Below, one piece after another: positions 1 to 12,256 of a stretch of DNA of 64,000 bases. The stretch is from Vandiemenella viatica (Eukaryota > Arthropoda > Insecta > Orthoptera > Morabidae): assembly GCA_031002005.1 (NCBI GenBank), contig CM061919.1, forward strand, positions 179,287,121-179,351,120. The letters are read 5' to 3'. How positions within the stretch are numbered: the stretch's first letter is position 1; each line of letters begins with the position of its first letter. The notes beneath the pieces were generated by a model. That model worked only from the letters and a program-made list of their open reading frames with translations. It was not told the DNA's origin and searched no databases. A program made the position numbers and the translations under genes.

Positions 1-121
1 TTTCTCCTTGTTTCAAAGGATAAGAGTGCAAAGTTTCATCGAGATCGGATGAAAACTGTTGATTTGTATGAAGAACAAACAAACTAACAAACATACATAC
101 ATTCATCTTTATATATATAGA
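1..121 (-). mobile_element. Helitron-like element, 5' end only (runs off the window)
   Basis: Read on the minus strand, the segment starts with a TC followed by a TATATATATA tract and then a GATGAATGTATG-type T/G-rich stretch. It continues into a block that reads like the usual 'GATCTCGATGAAACTTTGCAC' region of arthropod Helitron/Helentron-like repeats. Only the 5' end is present because the window begins inside it. A shorter echo of the same ATTCATCTTTATATATA motif lies at 272-290. The family assignment rests on remembered resemblance of the 5' end, so confidence is moderate. Confidence 0.45.
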
Positions 122-780
122 TGTAGATGGTTTCACTGTATTCTCTGATCGCTGTTATTGTAGGAAAATTTACATGGAATAACGATTAAATCGAAATACA
201 GAGAATGTATTTATGTGCATGCAATGAAAGCTTTAATTTCATTTTCATGCACAAATATCAGCATATAGATTCATCTTTATATATAAAGATTAAATAACAG
301 ATTATTGGACTGTAACACTTTATCCTGAACAGTAAGCAGTAAACATGTTTACTATTCTAAAAGTAGAAGTGAACTACATTTTCAGCAATGAAATATTATA
401 TTTTTCCGCTACAGACTCTGATGTCTGCAGAATTGGTTTACACTTGTTATTCTAGTACTAAATATTGATGTGTAGAGGTAAATAATGTAAATGCAATCTA
501 AAAAATTTCCATTCTTTTACTGAATACCATTGATTCAGTTTTAACAATAATGTTCGAAAGTTTTTTTATTTCCCTTACATTTTAATTAAATATAATAAAA
601 AAATTAAAGCTACGTGAAAAATTATCCATATTAATAGAAGGAAATGATATACTGTGTGTTAGCATTATTATATCACAAACCGTAAACTGTGGTCACAACC
701 AAAAATACAATTTTCGTAACAAATAACTAAAAAAATCACATTTTTAAATGCTGTTACTCAATAAAACAGCGAAATGCTAC
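122..780. other. AT-rich spacer, nothing recognised
   Basis: No coding, RNA or repeat structure is visible apart from the ATTCATCTTTATATATA echo at 272-290. Confidence 0.6.
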
Positions 781-1140
781 CAGGTTTTCAATGTCGATAT
801 TGAACACAAAGTCGCTTGCAGTAAATTAGAAAACTCAATTTCGATGCGCTTATGGGAGTGTTGATGTGTGATGCAGTGGTTTGATAAACGACAACTCGCT
901 GTTAGGTTTTAATACCGACATTAAGCACAAAAATACGTACCGTAAATTAAATTCACAATTTCATAACTTTATTGAGGTGTTAATTTTTGATGCGGTGGTT
1001 TGAATAACGACAGCTCGCTGTCAGGTTTTAATATCGACATAGGCACAAAGATGTTTATCGTAAATTGAATATCATAATTCCATTACGCTTTTACAATTGT
1101 TAATCAATAATATAGTTGTTTGATTAACGTATCATGTTTA
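781..1140. repeat. Tandem repeat, three ~120-bp units
   Basis: Three diverged copies begin near 781, 903 and 1022 (steps of about 122 and 119 bp). Each opens with AGGTTTTAAT(A/G)NCGA(C/T)AT, followed by GCACAAA, then GTAAATTA, a CA(A/C)AATTTC-like block, and a GTGGTTTGA(T/A)AA block. A fragment of the same unit is seen near 1240-1285 and another, far away, at 11812-11885. Each unit is non-coding. The copies have drifted a good deal, so the array is old. Confidence 0.7.
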
Positions 1141-1365
1141 CTATAATTTACTAAATTTTACAAAACTGAAAAAATAATTATCCAAAGTAAAAAAACAATA
1201 TAAATAGAATATGGAGAGAAGTAGATTCATTTTGTAAGTATCTATTAAAGCACAAAGATGTTTACTGTAAATTAAATATTATTTAGGCTTATTAGATTTT
1301 GTTCAAGAATTCCGTTTACTTTAATCTTCTAGATTTCAGAAAAGTGAAGAAATAGACATCTGAAG

Positions 1366-1399
<34 letters not shown>

Positions 1400-2018
1400 A
1401 ACAGAGTCCAAAGAGTAATAGCATGATATTTTGTCGATATTTCTTGAAAGGAGTCTCAAACACAAAGTGTTCTGTGGCGCATGTCTGTCACATCTCGAAA
1501 TCATTGCAATGATTGCCATTTATTACTCCTTTTCTCTGTCAAAAATTATATATATGTTCGCGGGCTTCAAGCTAGACCATAAACGCTCTATATTCGAAAA
1601 CACCAACCAGATTGCTGCTATAGCTTTTGTATGAAGCCATTTCAAACCCTCAGACACACGCAGTTCGCCTACAGTTTTATTAAAGTATTAATATACAATC
1701 TGAAATGTTTTGTTTGTGAAGTGATTTTTGTCGCTGCTGTCCTCTCCTCTCCAGATTTGGTGAGTGACGGGTCTTCTATCTTTCGTTTGTATTTTTGTAT
1801 GTATTTCGTTACGTATGTCACAAGGAAGGAGAAAAAAAACAGGTTTATTAATAAGCCATATACATTCGTTCAACAACTGAAATTCACAGTCTCCTCCCCG
1901 TCCCGTCCCTTTTTCACTTGGGCACAATATAGTAAAGTGTGGTAGGACTGTCTATCATTCTTTGCTTTTAATACTACAAGTAACAAGTAAGCAAACAGAC
2001 TTCTATCTTCAATGTTCT
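1141..2018. other. AT-rich spacer with a TA microsatellite at 1366-1399
   Basis: Short ORFs here overlap on opposite strands and show no recognisable domain. The only clear structure is the (TA)n run and a partial copy of the upstream ~120-bp unit near 1240-1285. Confidence 0.55.
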
Positions 2019-2020
2019 TA

Positions 2021-3235
2021 CACTGAAGAGCCAAAGAAACGGGTATAGGATGGCGTATGCAAACACAGATATATGTAAACACTCAGCGTACGGCGCTGCG
2101 GTCGGCAACCTCTATATAAGACAACAGGTGTCTGGCGCAGGCGTTAGATCGGTTGCTGCTGTTACAATAGCAGGTTATCACGATTTAAGTGAATTTGAAG
2201 TGGTGTTATAGTCGGCACACGAGAGATGGGACACAGCATCTCCGAAGTAGAGATGAGGTGGGGATTTTCTCGTACGACGATTTCAGGAGTGTAACGTGAA
2301 TATCGGGAATCCGGTAAAACATCAAATCTCCGACATCACTGCGGCCGGGAAAAGATCCTGCAAAACTGGACCAACGACAACTGAAGAGAATCGTTCAACG
2401 TGACAGAAGTGCAACCCTTCCGCAAATTGCTGCGGGTTTCAGTGATTGGCCATCAACAAGTGTCAACGTGTGAATCATTCAACGAAACATCATTGATATG
2501 GTTTTTGAGGCCGAAGGCCCACTCATGTACGCTCGCTGAGTGCATGACACAAAGCTTTACGCTTCGCCTGGGCCCGTCAATACCGACATTGGATTGTTGA
2601 TGATCTGAAACATGGTGCTGGTCTGACGAGTATTGTTTCCAATTGTATCGAACAGATGGACGTGTACGGGTATGGAGACAACCTAATGAATTCATTGACC
2701 CTGCATGTCAGCAGGGGACTGATCAAGCTGGTGGAGGCTCTGTAATGGTGTGGGACGTGTGCAGTTGGAGTGACATGGGACCCATAATACATCTAGATAC
2801 GACTCTGACAGGTAACACGAACGTACTCATTCTGGCTGATCACCTGCATCCATTCATGTCCATTATGCATTTCGACGAACTTCGGCAATTATACCAGGAC
2901 ATTGGGACACCCCACACGTCCAGAATTGCTACAGAGTGGCTCCAGGAACACTATTCTGAGTTTAAACACCTCCGCTGGCCACCAAACTCCCCAGACATGA
3001 ACATTATTGAGCAAATCCGGGATGCCTTGCAACGTGACTTACAGAAGAGATCACCACCCCGTTGTACTCTTACGGATTTATGGACAGCTCTGCAGGATGC
3101 ATGGTGTCAATTCCCTCAAACACTACTTCAGACATTAGTCGAATCCATGTCACGTCGTGTTGCGGCACTTCTGCGTGCTCGCGGAGGCCCTACACGATAT
3201 TAGGCATGTGTGCAAGTTTCTTTGGCTCTTCAGTG
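2021..3235 (+). mobile_element. Tc1-like DNA transposon, decayed (20-bp perfect TIRs, TA target site)
   Basis: The left end at 2021-2040 (cactgaagagccaaagaaac) is the exact inverted repeat of 3216-3235, and both are flanked by TA (2019-2020 and 3236-3237), the target site used by Tc1/mariner elements. The 1,215-bp length is normal for an autonomous Tc1 element. The internal transposase frame is broken (see 2226-3203), so this copy cannot move by itself, although its ends are still intact. Confidence 0.92.
2226..3203 (+). pseudogene. Tc1-type transposase, frameshifted and nonsense-mutated (DD36E spacing)
   Basis: This is the remains of the transposase that cuts and joins the element's ends. 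The frame starts at ATG 2226 and still shows a helix-turn-helix-like N-terminus (WGFSRTTIS), but meets TAA at 2292-2294 and then loses frame several times. From about 2613 it is open to the TAG at 3201-3203. The catalytic triad is recognisable: D in the WSDE motif at 2625-2627, D in YQDIG at 2898-2900, and E in NIIEQ at 3009-3011. The last two are separated by 36 residues, longer than the 34 of classical Tc1; a DD36E Tc1 lineage is known. Usual QDNA/PHTSR and SPDMN landmarks are present or nearly so. The C-terminus ends in RARGGPTRY, typical of this group. Non-functional as it stands. Confidence 0.9.
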
Positions 3236-3237
3236 TA

Positions 3238-3690
3238 AATTAAATGTGATTTCAACTTTCCCGACCTATGGCCAAATGTAAAATATTGTAATAGAAGTAT
3301 TAACTTCATCCACTCTCATTCTTCTTCTGTCGACTGACATCGTTTACATCTATCTACATATAAATAAAAAATTTCAACTTATAATAATCACACTTTGAAG
3401 AAAGAAACTTATAAATTATTTTGAAGTTAATAATTCATAAGTATTAAAACAAATCAAACAATTTTTGATTAAATTACATTTTTGTTTTGTTAGTACAAAT
3501 TGTGTTTGAAAGCGCGTTTGAAACATCACAGAATTTAGGAAGTTCGGTCGCAGGGAGACGTTTTGGACACATATAAATGCGAAAGCAATATGAGTAAGCT
3601 TCATATATTACTGCGAACATGTTGACACATTGATTAATATCAAACATGCATGACACAAGTTTTAAAAGCTTCAAAATATGTTATATGTTA
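3238..3690. other. Spacer, nothing recognised
   Basis: AT-rich sequence with only short overlapping ORFs on the minus strand and no domain similarity that I recognise. Confidence 0.5.
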
Positions 3691-3699
3691 AAAAATAAT

Positions 3700-4000
3700 A
3701 AGATTTTAGGTTCACAGGTAACGACAGCGTGACCTGATCTCATCTATTTCTTCAGTTTCATCATTTTCTGACCTTCTGTGGTAGATTTAAACCAAAAATA
3801 CATTTCACAGATCCTACGTTTGAGTAAAACGAGTTTTTAGGATCACAGGTGTTGCTGCGTGCTATTGTTGGACCTCTTAATGTCTATTTTTTTCAGTCGT
3901 TCAACTGAATCTTAAATCGGTGAAAAATGAGATTTACGATAAAATATATATTTTTTGGGTCAAAGGTCGTGACTGCTTAATCTGAACTGGCTGAAAAACA
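3700..4000. repeat. Possible degenerate tandem repeat, ~120-130-bp units
   Basis: The motif TTTTAGGTTCACAGGT near 3704 recurs as TTTTTAGGATCACAGGT near 3834 and TTTTTTGGGTCAAAGGT near 3951. Each is followed by a GNNTGC/GACNGCNT block, and the first two also by a CTATTT..TTCAGT block. The spacing (about 130 and 117 bp) and shared order suggest three drifted units. The call rests on short motifs only. Confidence 0.4.
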
Positions 4001-4015
4001 AACTTTACCTGTATT

Positions 4016-5734
4016 TGATTTTAATGGTATGCTCTGAAAAATTCTTTTGAGTTTCAAGATACTTAGAAATATTAACGAGTGACGAAGATCATCCTGTTAT
4101 TGTAGCGATGTTGTGGGAAATTCAAGGTGAACTCGCGTCAGACGGGGAAGAAGGAAAGACACCCACACTGTGTGACGTCACGGTCTGGAGACACGCCTTG
4201 TTTTCTTGCGTCTTTCCGCCTGCAATCAATATACCACCCGCCGCTGAAACTTCGCCAACTTCCACGCGTCGTGAAACACAGCTTCGCCACCCTCCTGAAA
4301 GAGAAAGCAAAAACTCCACAGACAAACGACTAACGGTGGCGAGTTACCCTGAATGCTGTTCAAAATAGGAATTCAAAAGAGTATTATTCTTTGCATAATT
4401 GTTAAAGTTTGTAACCTCCACACATTTTTTCATCGTTTTACAAGTTATTTATTATTTGTTAGTCGGTTGGATCCTTGTTTCGTACGCAAGTTATACGCAC
4501 TGGCAGGATGAACGCCAATGGTGAAATATCTGCCCTCGCTTGGTATGATTTCCTCAAAATTCCACACACTACAACGAGGAAATGCGTGTTCTTTGAGACC
4601 TAGCCCGAAAACCAGCCTCATAACACATAGATGCCTGCAGACACTTCATACAATCAAAAACACAGCCATTGCGTGCTGGCGAGAATATATAATATCATCA
4701 CTGAGTCAATAACGTGCTAATTTCTTATTTTTATAAATTAGTACACGACACGAATATGCGTTATAACGACCTTTAATCGCATAAGAAGTTTATTGCAACA
4801 GTAATTATTACAACATGAACATTTACATTTCATCTCTACTAAAACTCACAGAGAAACTAAAAAAAAAAAAAACAAAGATCCTAAAAATAATACTTAAACT
4901 AAGATATTAATATTACCCCAATGACATACAATATACCGTCTGTGGAAACTCGATACATTCAATTTTGCAACAAAATATACGAAATTCATTAGTTGTCTCT
5001 GTACAATAATTAATCCTCATAGAGAAAACAATAATTTCTTAACTTTTACTTATAGAAGTGGTGCATCAGGGAATGACCATATGTCACAAGTTGGATCGTC
5101 TTCTGGCAATTAATTTTAAATCGCCTGAAATATGTAGAAAAATGGTTTCATAATAAAACAATTCGGTTTTTCTGAAACACAGAATTCAGAATACTGAGTA
5201 AAACTGAAAAAAAAACCGTGGGATAGTTAAAAGAATTTTTCTCGGTTTAGGAAAAAATCTAAAATAATTCTCTCTCATAGCTCAGCAATCTTCGACTGGA
5301 GTTGGGATCTGTGGTAATACAATCCTTTCTATATTTTTATGAATGAAACCTATTCAATATAATGTATACCTCATATTTTTCAGAAAGTTACCCTTTTATT
5401 TTGCTTAATACCAGTGTGGCTCTTATTACACACAGAACATAGCTACACATTTCGCAGTAGGTATACATTGCTTGGCGTCAGTAAGAGCATGCGGCCGCAA
5501 AACCAAAGCTCCAAATCTGACCATATTAATGACGAGCAAACATCATCAAAGGCAGCCGACCTCGAATACTGGGAAACACTCTGCACGAGAGTAAAATGAT
5601 TTGAAGATTGCGAATTGATTCTGTTCTGTTTTTGTGTTTCATTAGCCTCAGGGGAAGCCGAGGAGATGGGCTTGTTTTGTGTCTCAGCTACAAATTTCAG
5701 CCGAAATGGGGAAGGGTATTGTAGGTAAAGAACG
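4016..5734. other. Spacer; GC-richer patch at 4100-4370, no gene recognised
   Basis: The 4100-4370 patch is open on both strands, but its translations resemble nothing that I know. The rest is AT-rich with A-runs (for example near 4860). Confidence 0.45.
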
Positions 5735-5860
5735 GGATGCAGCGTTGGCTTTTTGAATGAACCATCCCGGTATTCAAATGGAGTGATTTCAGAAAAGCAT
5801 GGAAAACCGAAGTCATGGTGGCCGGACGGGAATCTGAATCTACAGAATCCCGTGCCTTGC
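5735..5860 (-). repeat. SINE family 1 remnant (antisense)
   Basis: The order of landmarks CATCCCGGTATTC, GGAGTGATTT, CATGGAAAACC and GGTGGCCGGACGGG matches the middle of SINE family 1 (best copy 43796-44037) on the opposite strand. The tRNA-like head is eroded beyond recognition. Confidence 0.6.
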
Positions 5861-7984
5861 TCGGTGAATGCGTCCTCACACTCATGCATCACAATGACAA
5901 GAATATTCAAGATGGTACAGTAATTGTACATTACATTATCTTTGGAATAAATATAATTTTGCAGTAAATTTTTGTTATAGTATTGTGGTACGTCCCATAC
6001 CATAATCGTGTGCGGTTATCATCAAGGATCCCAACCCCAATAGTAGCTCCTCTCGAAACGTAAAGATGAGAACTGAGCACATCATACGTATAAGATAGGT
6101 CACAACAGCAGCAGTGTCGTATACATTCTGTCCATGAGTACAGTGGACCTAAAGTCTCTGGTTATCAATTTGACATCACCACTTCTTTTTCAATCAGCGT
6201 CGTTTGTGAGGTTTGCTATTACTGAGGCGGTTGTTGACTCTTACTTTATCGTTGAGTCTGCTTTGATGAAAAAACATCAAGCTTGCAATACGCGATAGTT
6301 ACAATAAAAACTGTAAATATTTTACTAAAAAAAAAAAAAAAAAAACCAGAATAAAATATAACAGAACACTAAAAAAAATTTCCTCAACATCAACTCTTTC
6401 AGTACCCTAGGTTTTTTCACAAACTTTAACCTTAAGACTTCCAAAACATTTGTGATTAAAAATCATTGAAATTTTCCTCAAAACAATCCATCGATTTCTT
6501 GTACGTTAACAATAATGGTGTTTACGGTACTGATTTAACTTTCAGCGTAGAAAAATTTTTACATAGCTTATTTAGCTTCTTTCATGACTTTTACAAATTG
6601 ACAAGTCAATCGTAAAATACTACTTACCCTGCTGTTATTTATAAAAGATCTGGTAGTACTGAAATAATTAGAATCTAAGACCGACGATTGGTGAATGAAA
6701 TAAATCGATTAATACTGCTACCGAGCACAACAGAGGAGCCAACAGCTAATACCTTTCTCGAATAGCAGGAAGACCGCACTCATTTGCAAGCTATCCTGTC
6801 AGCATCCGGGAACATGTGACTGACATCAATGGATAAAATTTTTTTAATACAGTGGCATCTAACATGTTGGATTTAGACAATTTTTCCTAGTTACTTTACT
6901 AATAATGCCTTTTCTTATTATTTCCGTCTCGTACAAATCTATAATCAACTCTAATTTGGAAATACACGATTCGATTTATTCAATCATCTTTGTTGCCGTT
7001 TTAATTTGCCTAATGTATTACAGTCTGGAAACATAAAAAACAGTTGTAACAACATTTCCCGACTGGAAAGTATTAAGCACATAAAAACTCGCACCGAAAT
7101 TGACTGAATAAATAAAAACGCGTATGCCAAAACGTCGACAACAGCGTACAAACCACTCTGATTTAGGTTTTTGTATGGCCCAGACGTTCTGGCTTAAAAC
7201 TATACGTTATATGATAAAAATAGCGCGAAATACGTTTAGTACAAGCTTACAATGTTAACAGACACCTGACAGTACTCACTGCATTCTCTTCACTCAGATC
7301 ATCCATAATTATCCGTCAGGAATATATGTAATGTTACTTGAAAGACTGAAGTTGGAAAATGTCGACTATCTTTGGTGAATGTCAGCACAGATCAAATAGG
7401 TCGGTGAAAGATAGAATAGTGGAATATATTCTTTTACGTTCAGACTGTCACCAACGTACGTCGACAAGTCGACAATCACAGGCTTTGGTGTCGGTTGAAA
7501 TCCTTTGTTCTGTTGAGGTCACGTGGCATCTTTCTTACGGTCTGGAACACTGTTGTTTGTAACTCATACTCAAGGTTAATGTAGACTGTACACCAGTAAT
7601 AGCGACAGATAGGACATTGAAATAGGGCATCCGCAAATCGCGTCCTACAGTTACATTTTACTGTAGTCCAGGATTCATTCCGCAAACATGAAATTTGAAG
7701 TTTCTATTTTTTTTTCAATTTTTTTTAATTGTTTCAAACTCATCACAGGACGGCAATCTAACGTATTGTTTCAGTTTACGTTGTAATATAGTCTCGGGCA
7801 CAGTAGTAGAGACATGCACCGCGTTCCAATACATTTTGTTGTGGTGCAGTATCCAGTCCCACCTGAACACAAACTCAACGCTTTACGACAACTAACATTA
7901 TACCAGAGGCAATTAATTTTTGAAAGTACATATGACAAGAATACATCTACATTCTCCATAAGCTAGACACTTAAATAGAGTTTA
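5861..7984. other. Spacer, nothing recognised
   Basis: AT-rich, with poly-A near 6330 and poly-T near 7710. Short ORFs are scattered and unrelated to known families as far as I can tell. Confidence 0.5.
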
Positions 7985-9250
7985 ATTAAGGACATTATTG
8001 GTATTATTTTCTGTAATTTTATTTGCAATGGAACACCCATTTATCCTGCCTTTGCTGTACCGACCTACTTCTGCCCTCTATCAATTCTTTCAGTGTTTTT
8101 GGTAACTTATTCATCATTTCTCTCGGTAACTTATTCCAGTCCCTGACCCCTTACCTGCTTAAGAAAATCTTCTCACACCCTTGTGCTTGAAATCGAGTAC
8201 CAGCTTGTGGTCATGGTCATCTTTTCCGTTCCATGCGTTACTCCTAATTCTTACATCAATACATTTCCACGCCTCATCACCAATATACACCTTGTACACT
8301 CCCACGACTCTCTTTATCCTCATCTTGTCCTCCAATGAATTTCATTCCATCTCGTTTATCATATTGGTTACTGATTGTGTTCTGCAGTAATTTACAGAAA
8401 CAAATCTAGCAGCCCTTGTTTGTACTCCCTCCAACTTCTGTATTTGATACATAAAATGTGGGTCCCATACTACGCAACCATATACAAGCAATGGTACGAA
8501 CATAGTTTTGTGTCCGAATTCCCTTACATCTCTGGTACATCCCCCCATCACTCTCTCCAACAAGTATTTTTTTAATTTTTTACTTATGGCTATACGCCTC
8601 GTCGACGTCGAGGTCATTAGAGGCGGGATGGGAGTGGGGACAAGGAACGGGAAGGAATTCGGCCATGACCTTTTGAAGGAAGGATCCCGGCTTTCGCCTG
8701 GAGTGATTTGTGGATACCATGGAAAACCCAAATCTGGATGCCCGGAAGGGGATTCAAACCGCCGTCCTCCCGAATGCGAGGCCAGAACGTTAACCGTTCA
8801 CCCACCACGCTCGGTCCTCTAACAAGTGAAGGATTTGAAAACCTTTTCCTACTACCTGTCCAATGTGTTCTGTTCAGTCGAGTTGGTTATCAAATGTTAT
8901 GCCGAGATATTTACATTTCAAGTATTCAACGTTTAATTCTTTCCCCATCTTTCAATCATAATCAACTTTTAGTTAATAAGCTGACTCTTCTTTGCATTTA
9001 TGTGCATGTTCGGTTGAACCACCCAGCTAGATATGCTGTCCAGATCACACAACAGATGTTCACAGTCTTTTACTGTTTTGGTCATATTATATAACATTAA
9101 GTCATCTGCAAACAGCCTGACTTCTGAAAGTAAACCATCAACACAATCATTCATTAGGATGATGAATAACCATTATCTCAATACGGTACCGTGTGGCACT
9201 TTTCTCATTTAGAATACTCTCACTATACGTTTTAGGTTCAACGGTAAATT
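7985..9250 (-). mobile_element. Non-LTR retrotransposon (LINE), 5'-truncated, antisense, split by a SINE
   Basis: On the minus strand this carries pieces of a LINE reverse-transcriptase ORF. A palm-domain fragment with the catalytic box RLFADDLMLYN lies around 9080-9130. A downstream connection region (YGCVVWDPH...QKLEGVQTRAARFV) lies around 8395-8500. A C-terminal tail and A-rich 3' end at about 7985-8300 match a second copy of the same family at 27780-28215. The two halves are separated by a SINE at 8566-8816 with an 11-bp flanking duplication, so the LINE was here first. Frames are broken throughout. Clade not assigned; Jockey/CR1-like by general appearance. Confidence 0.8.
8566..8816 (-). 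mobile_element. SINE family 1, near full length, nested in a LINE
   Basis: A tRNA-headed SINE in antisense. The RNA polymerase III B-box-like sequence reads on the minus strand near the 8750-8760 end, and the tail end has the conserved CGTCGACGTCGAGG block (8597 region) next to a GGCTATACGCC-type terminus and T-rich run. The flanks CTCCAACAAGT (8555-8565) and CTCTAACAAGT (8817-8827) are an 11-bp target duplication with one difference, which proves an insertion into the LINE. Confidence 0.88.
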
Positions 9251-9280
9251 TACATGTGCTGTTACTTAAGCTTTCTCCTA

Positions 9281-9680
9281 CTTTGTCATGTTATTTTGAC
9301 ATATTCATAAAAAAAATCATAATAAAGTATGATTTAAAAACGTCACAAAATATCTATGGACTACTCAACACTGACTATCAGTGCAAGCTGAATGTCGACA
9401 TTTGCCGGTGTAAGTCAGAAATAAGGATAGTCAGCAAATATTTTGGACATCCAGCAAACGGCTATGTAAATCTTAAAAATCTCCAAGAGAATATAAACGT
9501 TATCTAACCTCGTTCTTTCACGATTACATACAGAGCACATAAAACTGTAATAAAAAAAGGAAAAGTAGAACATTCATAATTAATTTGTACAATATTTAAC
9601 CGGTCAGAAAATAGTAAAAAAATGTGCCTGGATTAATAAACGATATGTACCTACTTACTGCTGACAAAGAGTACCCATTT
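9281..9680. other. AT-rich spacer, nothing recognised
   Basis: No domain, repeat or RNA structure is evident. Confidence 0.5.
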
Positions 9681-9689
9681 ACCGTTTAC

Positions 9690-10020
9690 CTGTTACCCAG
9701 TGGCGAGCGAAGTGTTTCTGTGCGCCACTAGCAGGTAGTGCCGGGCGGGACTGCCTACCTGCGGCATGCTAATGGGGTAAGCTGGTAGGCTGCGCACGCC
9801 CGGGACCCAAGCCGTGAACGATGTGCGGTAGCGAACCAGCTGCTCTTTATAGACCAATGGCTGCCATAAGCGATAACGAGCGAGCTGGAAGCCATAATAC
9901 GAGAGCGAGGTGAGGGAGCGCATTAAAGAACCCTTAACCGCGCTCTCGCGGCAACCACTGACTACCAAAATTTCCTCACTAAGGGAGCATCAGAGTCACT
10001 ACGCTGGCGGCAAGTGATGA
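9690..10020. other. GC-richer segment of unknown nature with a short hairpin
   Basis: The base composition is clearly richer in G and C than the flanks. An 8-bp stem (GCAGGTAG at about 9740, CTACCTGC at about 9764) can form. An open frame on the minus strand (9693-9968) resembles nothing that I recognise. It may be an old repeat or LTR fragment. Confidence 0.35.
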
Positions 10021-10189
10021 CTTTCTTTTGATAAAAATATATATGTATTTGGATAACATCAACACTACAATTATTGGTAATGTTACCCTAAACTAAAAAA
10101 AAAAAAAAAAAAAAACCATTGCTCGTAGATGTACAACAGTGATTAGCACCATTTCTTTTTGTGTTTCCTGCTTGTTAACGTCTATTTTA

Positions 10190-10530
10190 TTCTAGCGGAG
10201 CATGGATGTGAACAAGGAACAGACTGGGACATTTGGTACAACCATCCCCGCATTCGCCTAGAGTGATTTAGAAAAACCATGGAAAACCGAAATATGAATG
10301 TTCAGAAGGAGATTTTAAACCGCGTTCTCTCTTTTTTTTATTTTGGTTATGGCTTTAGGCTTCGTCAACGTCGAGGCGATAAACTACTGGGGGCTAGGAG
10401 TTGAAAGGCATTCGGCTGGCGCTTTCATATAAATGTCCCTGAATGTCCTCTGAATGGCCAGATGTGGATTTGAAACCGCATACTTCGAAATGTGAGGTCC
10501 CAGCACTGTCAGTCCCCAAGCAGGCTTGGT
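10190..10530 (-). repeat. Two adjacent SINE family 1 copies (antisense, diverged)
   Basis: The first copy (about 10190-10330) keeps CATTCGCCTAGAGTGATTT and CCATGGAAAACC. The second (about 10340-10530) restarts with GGTTATGGCTTTAGGC, the GTCAACGTCGAGG block and ends in a GATTTGAAACCGC B-box-like stretch. Both are in the same orientation, one after another, and both have drifted. The second has lost part of its middle. Confidence 0.7.
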
Positions 10531-11800
10531 ACTCACAAACATTCCGCAATCTGTTTATTTTAAAATAAAAATTACCTGCTCTGTATATACATCAGTTTTC
10601 ACCGAAAGTCATCTAGTGAGTCAATTTAATTCTAAGTGTAGTAATAGTAATAGTAATAGAATATCCATTCATGATTCACACGAAAGAAGATCAGTGAAAA
10701 TAAAAGGAAATTTGTGGTGTATCTGGTACCAAAATTTAAGGAAGACCTTGTGACGCGATTCCTTGCTTTTGGATGGGTTATATTCAAGGTCCCTGTTTAT
10801 TTCTGTGAGTGTAAATCAAGGACGCAAATTATCTGTCGCAATGTAATAATACCAGTATGTTAACAACATAACTCCCAATAATTCTAATATAAATCCTAGG
10901 ATCACTCTTTTGTATCTACAACTAACTGAATTAATATTTGCAAACTCTCTTTTCACCAACGGGGTGCACATATAACTCGCAAAATTTCGAACTGATGCTT
11001 GGATGTTTGGCGTGTTTGAAGGTACAAAGTTTTAAGCTGCGTTTGACAGCATTCACTTTATTCTACACTTCAAATCACGACGATGTTTGCTTATTTCAGA
11101 ATGAATTATACTAGACAGTCAAGTATAGTCTACAGAAGAATAAAAGAACGGCTTGAATTTGCTGCTTTAATAGTATTAAATTTAGATTTCGCAGTTAACC
11201 AAGGTCTGCCTCGAAATGGTTTTCCTTAGCAATCACATTTGTTTATGTAATTCGGGTACCGTACCGGCAGTTATCCCGCGTGAAATTCAACACATATTGG
11301 GAACAGCTGATAATCTCACATTTCTGGCAGCATCAGCCTTCACCTGGTCCAGCCAGGCGATAAACTGGGTGATGGTGCTGCTCCTGGCGGCTGGGAGCTA
11401 GTGCTAACTCAGCCGATAAGCTCCGTGTTCGAATGCGATTACAAATCCGGCAGCCTCGTAAACTGTTTGAGATATCGAATTCCGATGAGATGCAATTTAG
11501 ATTTAGAGTTTGTTTATTGCGATATCTTTTTCAACATCCGCCGAACATGCTATTTTAAATTCAGGTATCTCGCCTCAATTTTTTTCCTTCGCCTCATGTT
11601 CTAGTTTAACATTAGATAAAGCCTCACATCAATTATTTATCAGTGTTTAACACCTGAATATTCATTGGTTTAATCATTAACATTCAGACCGCTACTTGAA
11701 ATACTATTGTTTTCCTTGATACTTGTTTCACATGGTGGACCTTACTGACATTCTTTTTTCTTCTAGTAACAAAGCATAAAATTTTGTAATATAGTGTATT
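10531..11800. other. Spacer, nothing recognised
   Basis: No gene or repeat is identified. Short ORFs only. Confidence 0.5.
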
Positions 11801-11811
11801 TCTAACCTTTA

Positions 11812-11885
11812 CCGTACATTAAAGTTCACAATTTCGTTACGCTGATAGAAGTGTTAAGCTTTGGTGTAGTAGTTTGATAACTATT
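11812..11885. repeat. Single dispersed unit of the ~120-bp repeat
   Basis: The order ACCGTACATTAAAGTTCACAA, TTTCGTTACGCT, GAAGTGTTAA, GTGTAGTAGTTTGATAA closely follows the unit in the 781-1140 array. This indicates that the unit is part of a dispersed family and not only a local array. Confidence 0.6.
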
Positions 11886-12256
11886 TCCTTGAATTCTTAC
11901 GTGCTGAAGAAATAAATAACCAAAAACGACTTAGTAAAAAAAAATATTAACAAAATCCAAAAGTTGGCGTGTTTCTCTGTGTTGTAGCGTGATCTTCGGT
12001 GGTACTTCGTTAAGGTGTGTTCATATCAAATGCATATGAGGTGCAATGTGATCTGTGCTGTCCATCTCTTCTCGCCACGAGCAGATTATCGTATCTTGCG
12101 CCGAGTCCTACTCACGAAGTGCCATAAGGTATACAGCAGATACTAAGCTAGACTAAAAGTATTTAAGCTGTGAAATCGTTATTCAAAATTTCATGAATGT
12201 TATTACCCATTTCCACTGTTCTCATGATTTGTCACCTTGTGGGCTGTTCCGAAATA

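Noticed and set aside
5443..6003. 186-codon minus-strand frame as a gene
   Set aside because: Part of it is the translation of an antisense SINE remnant, the rest resembles nothing known, and no start or splice context supports it.
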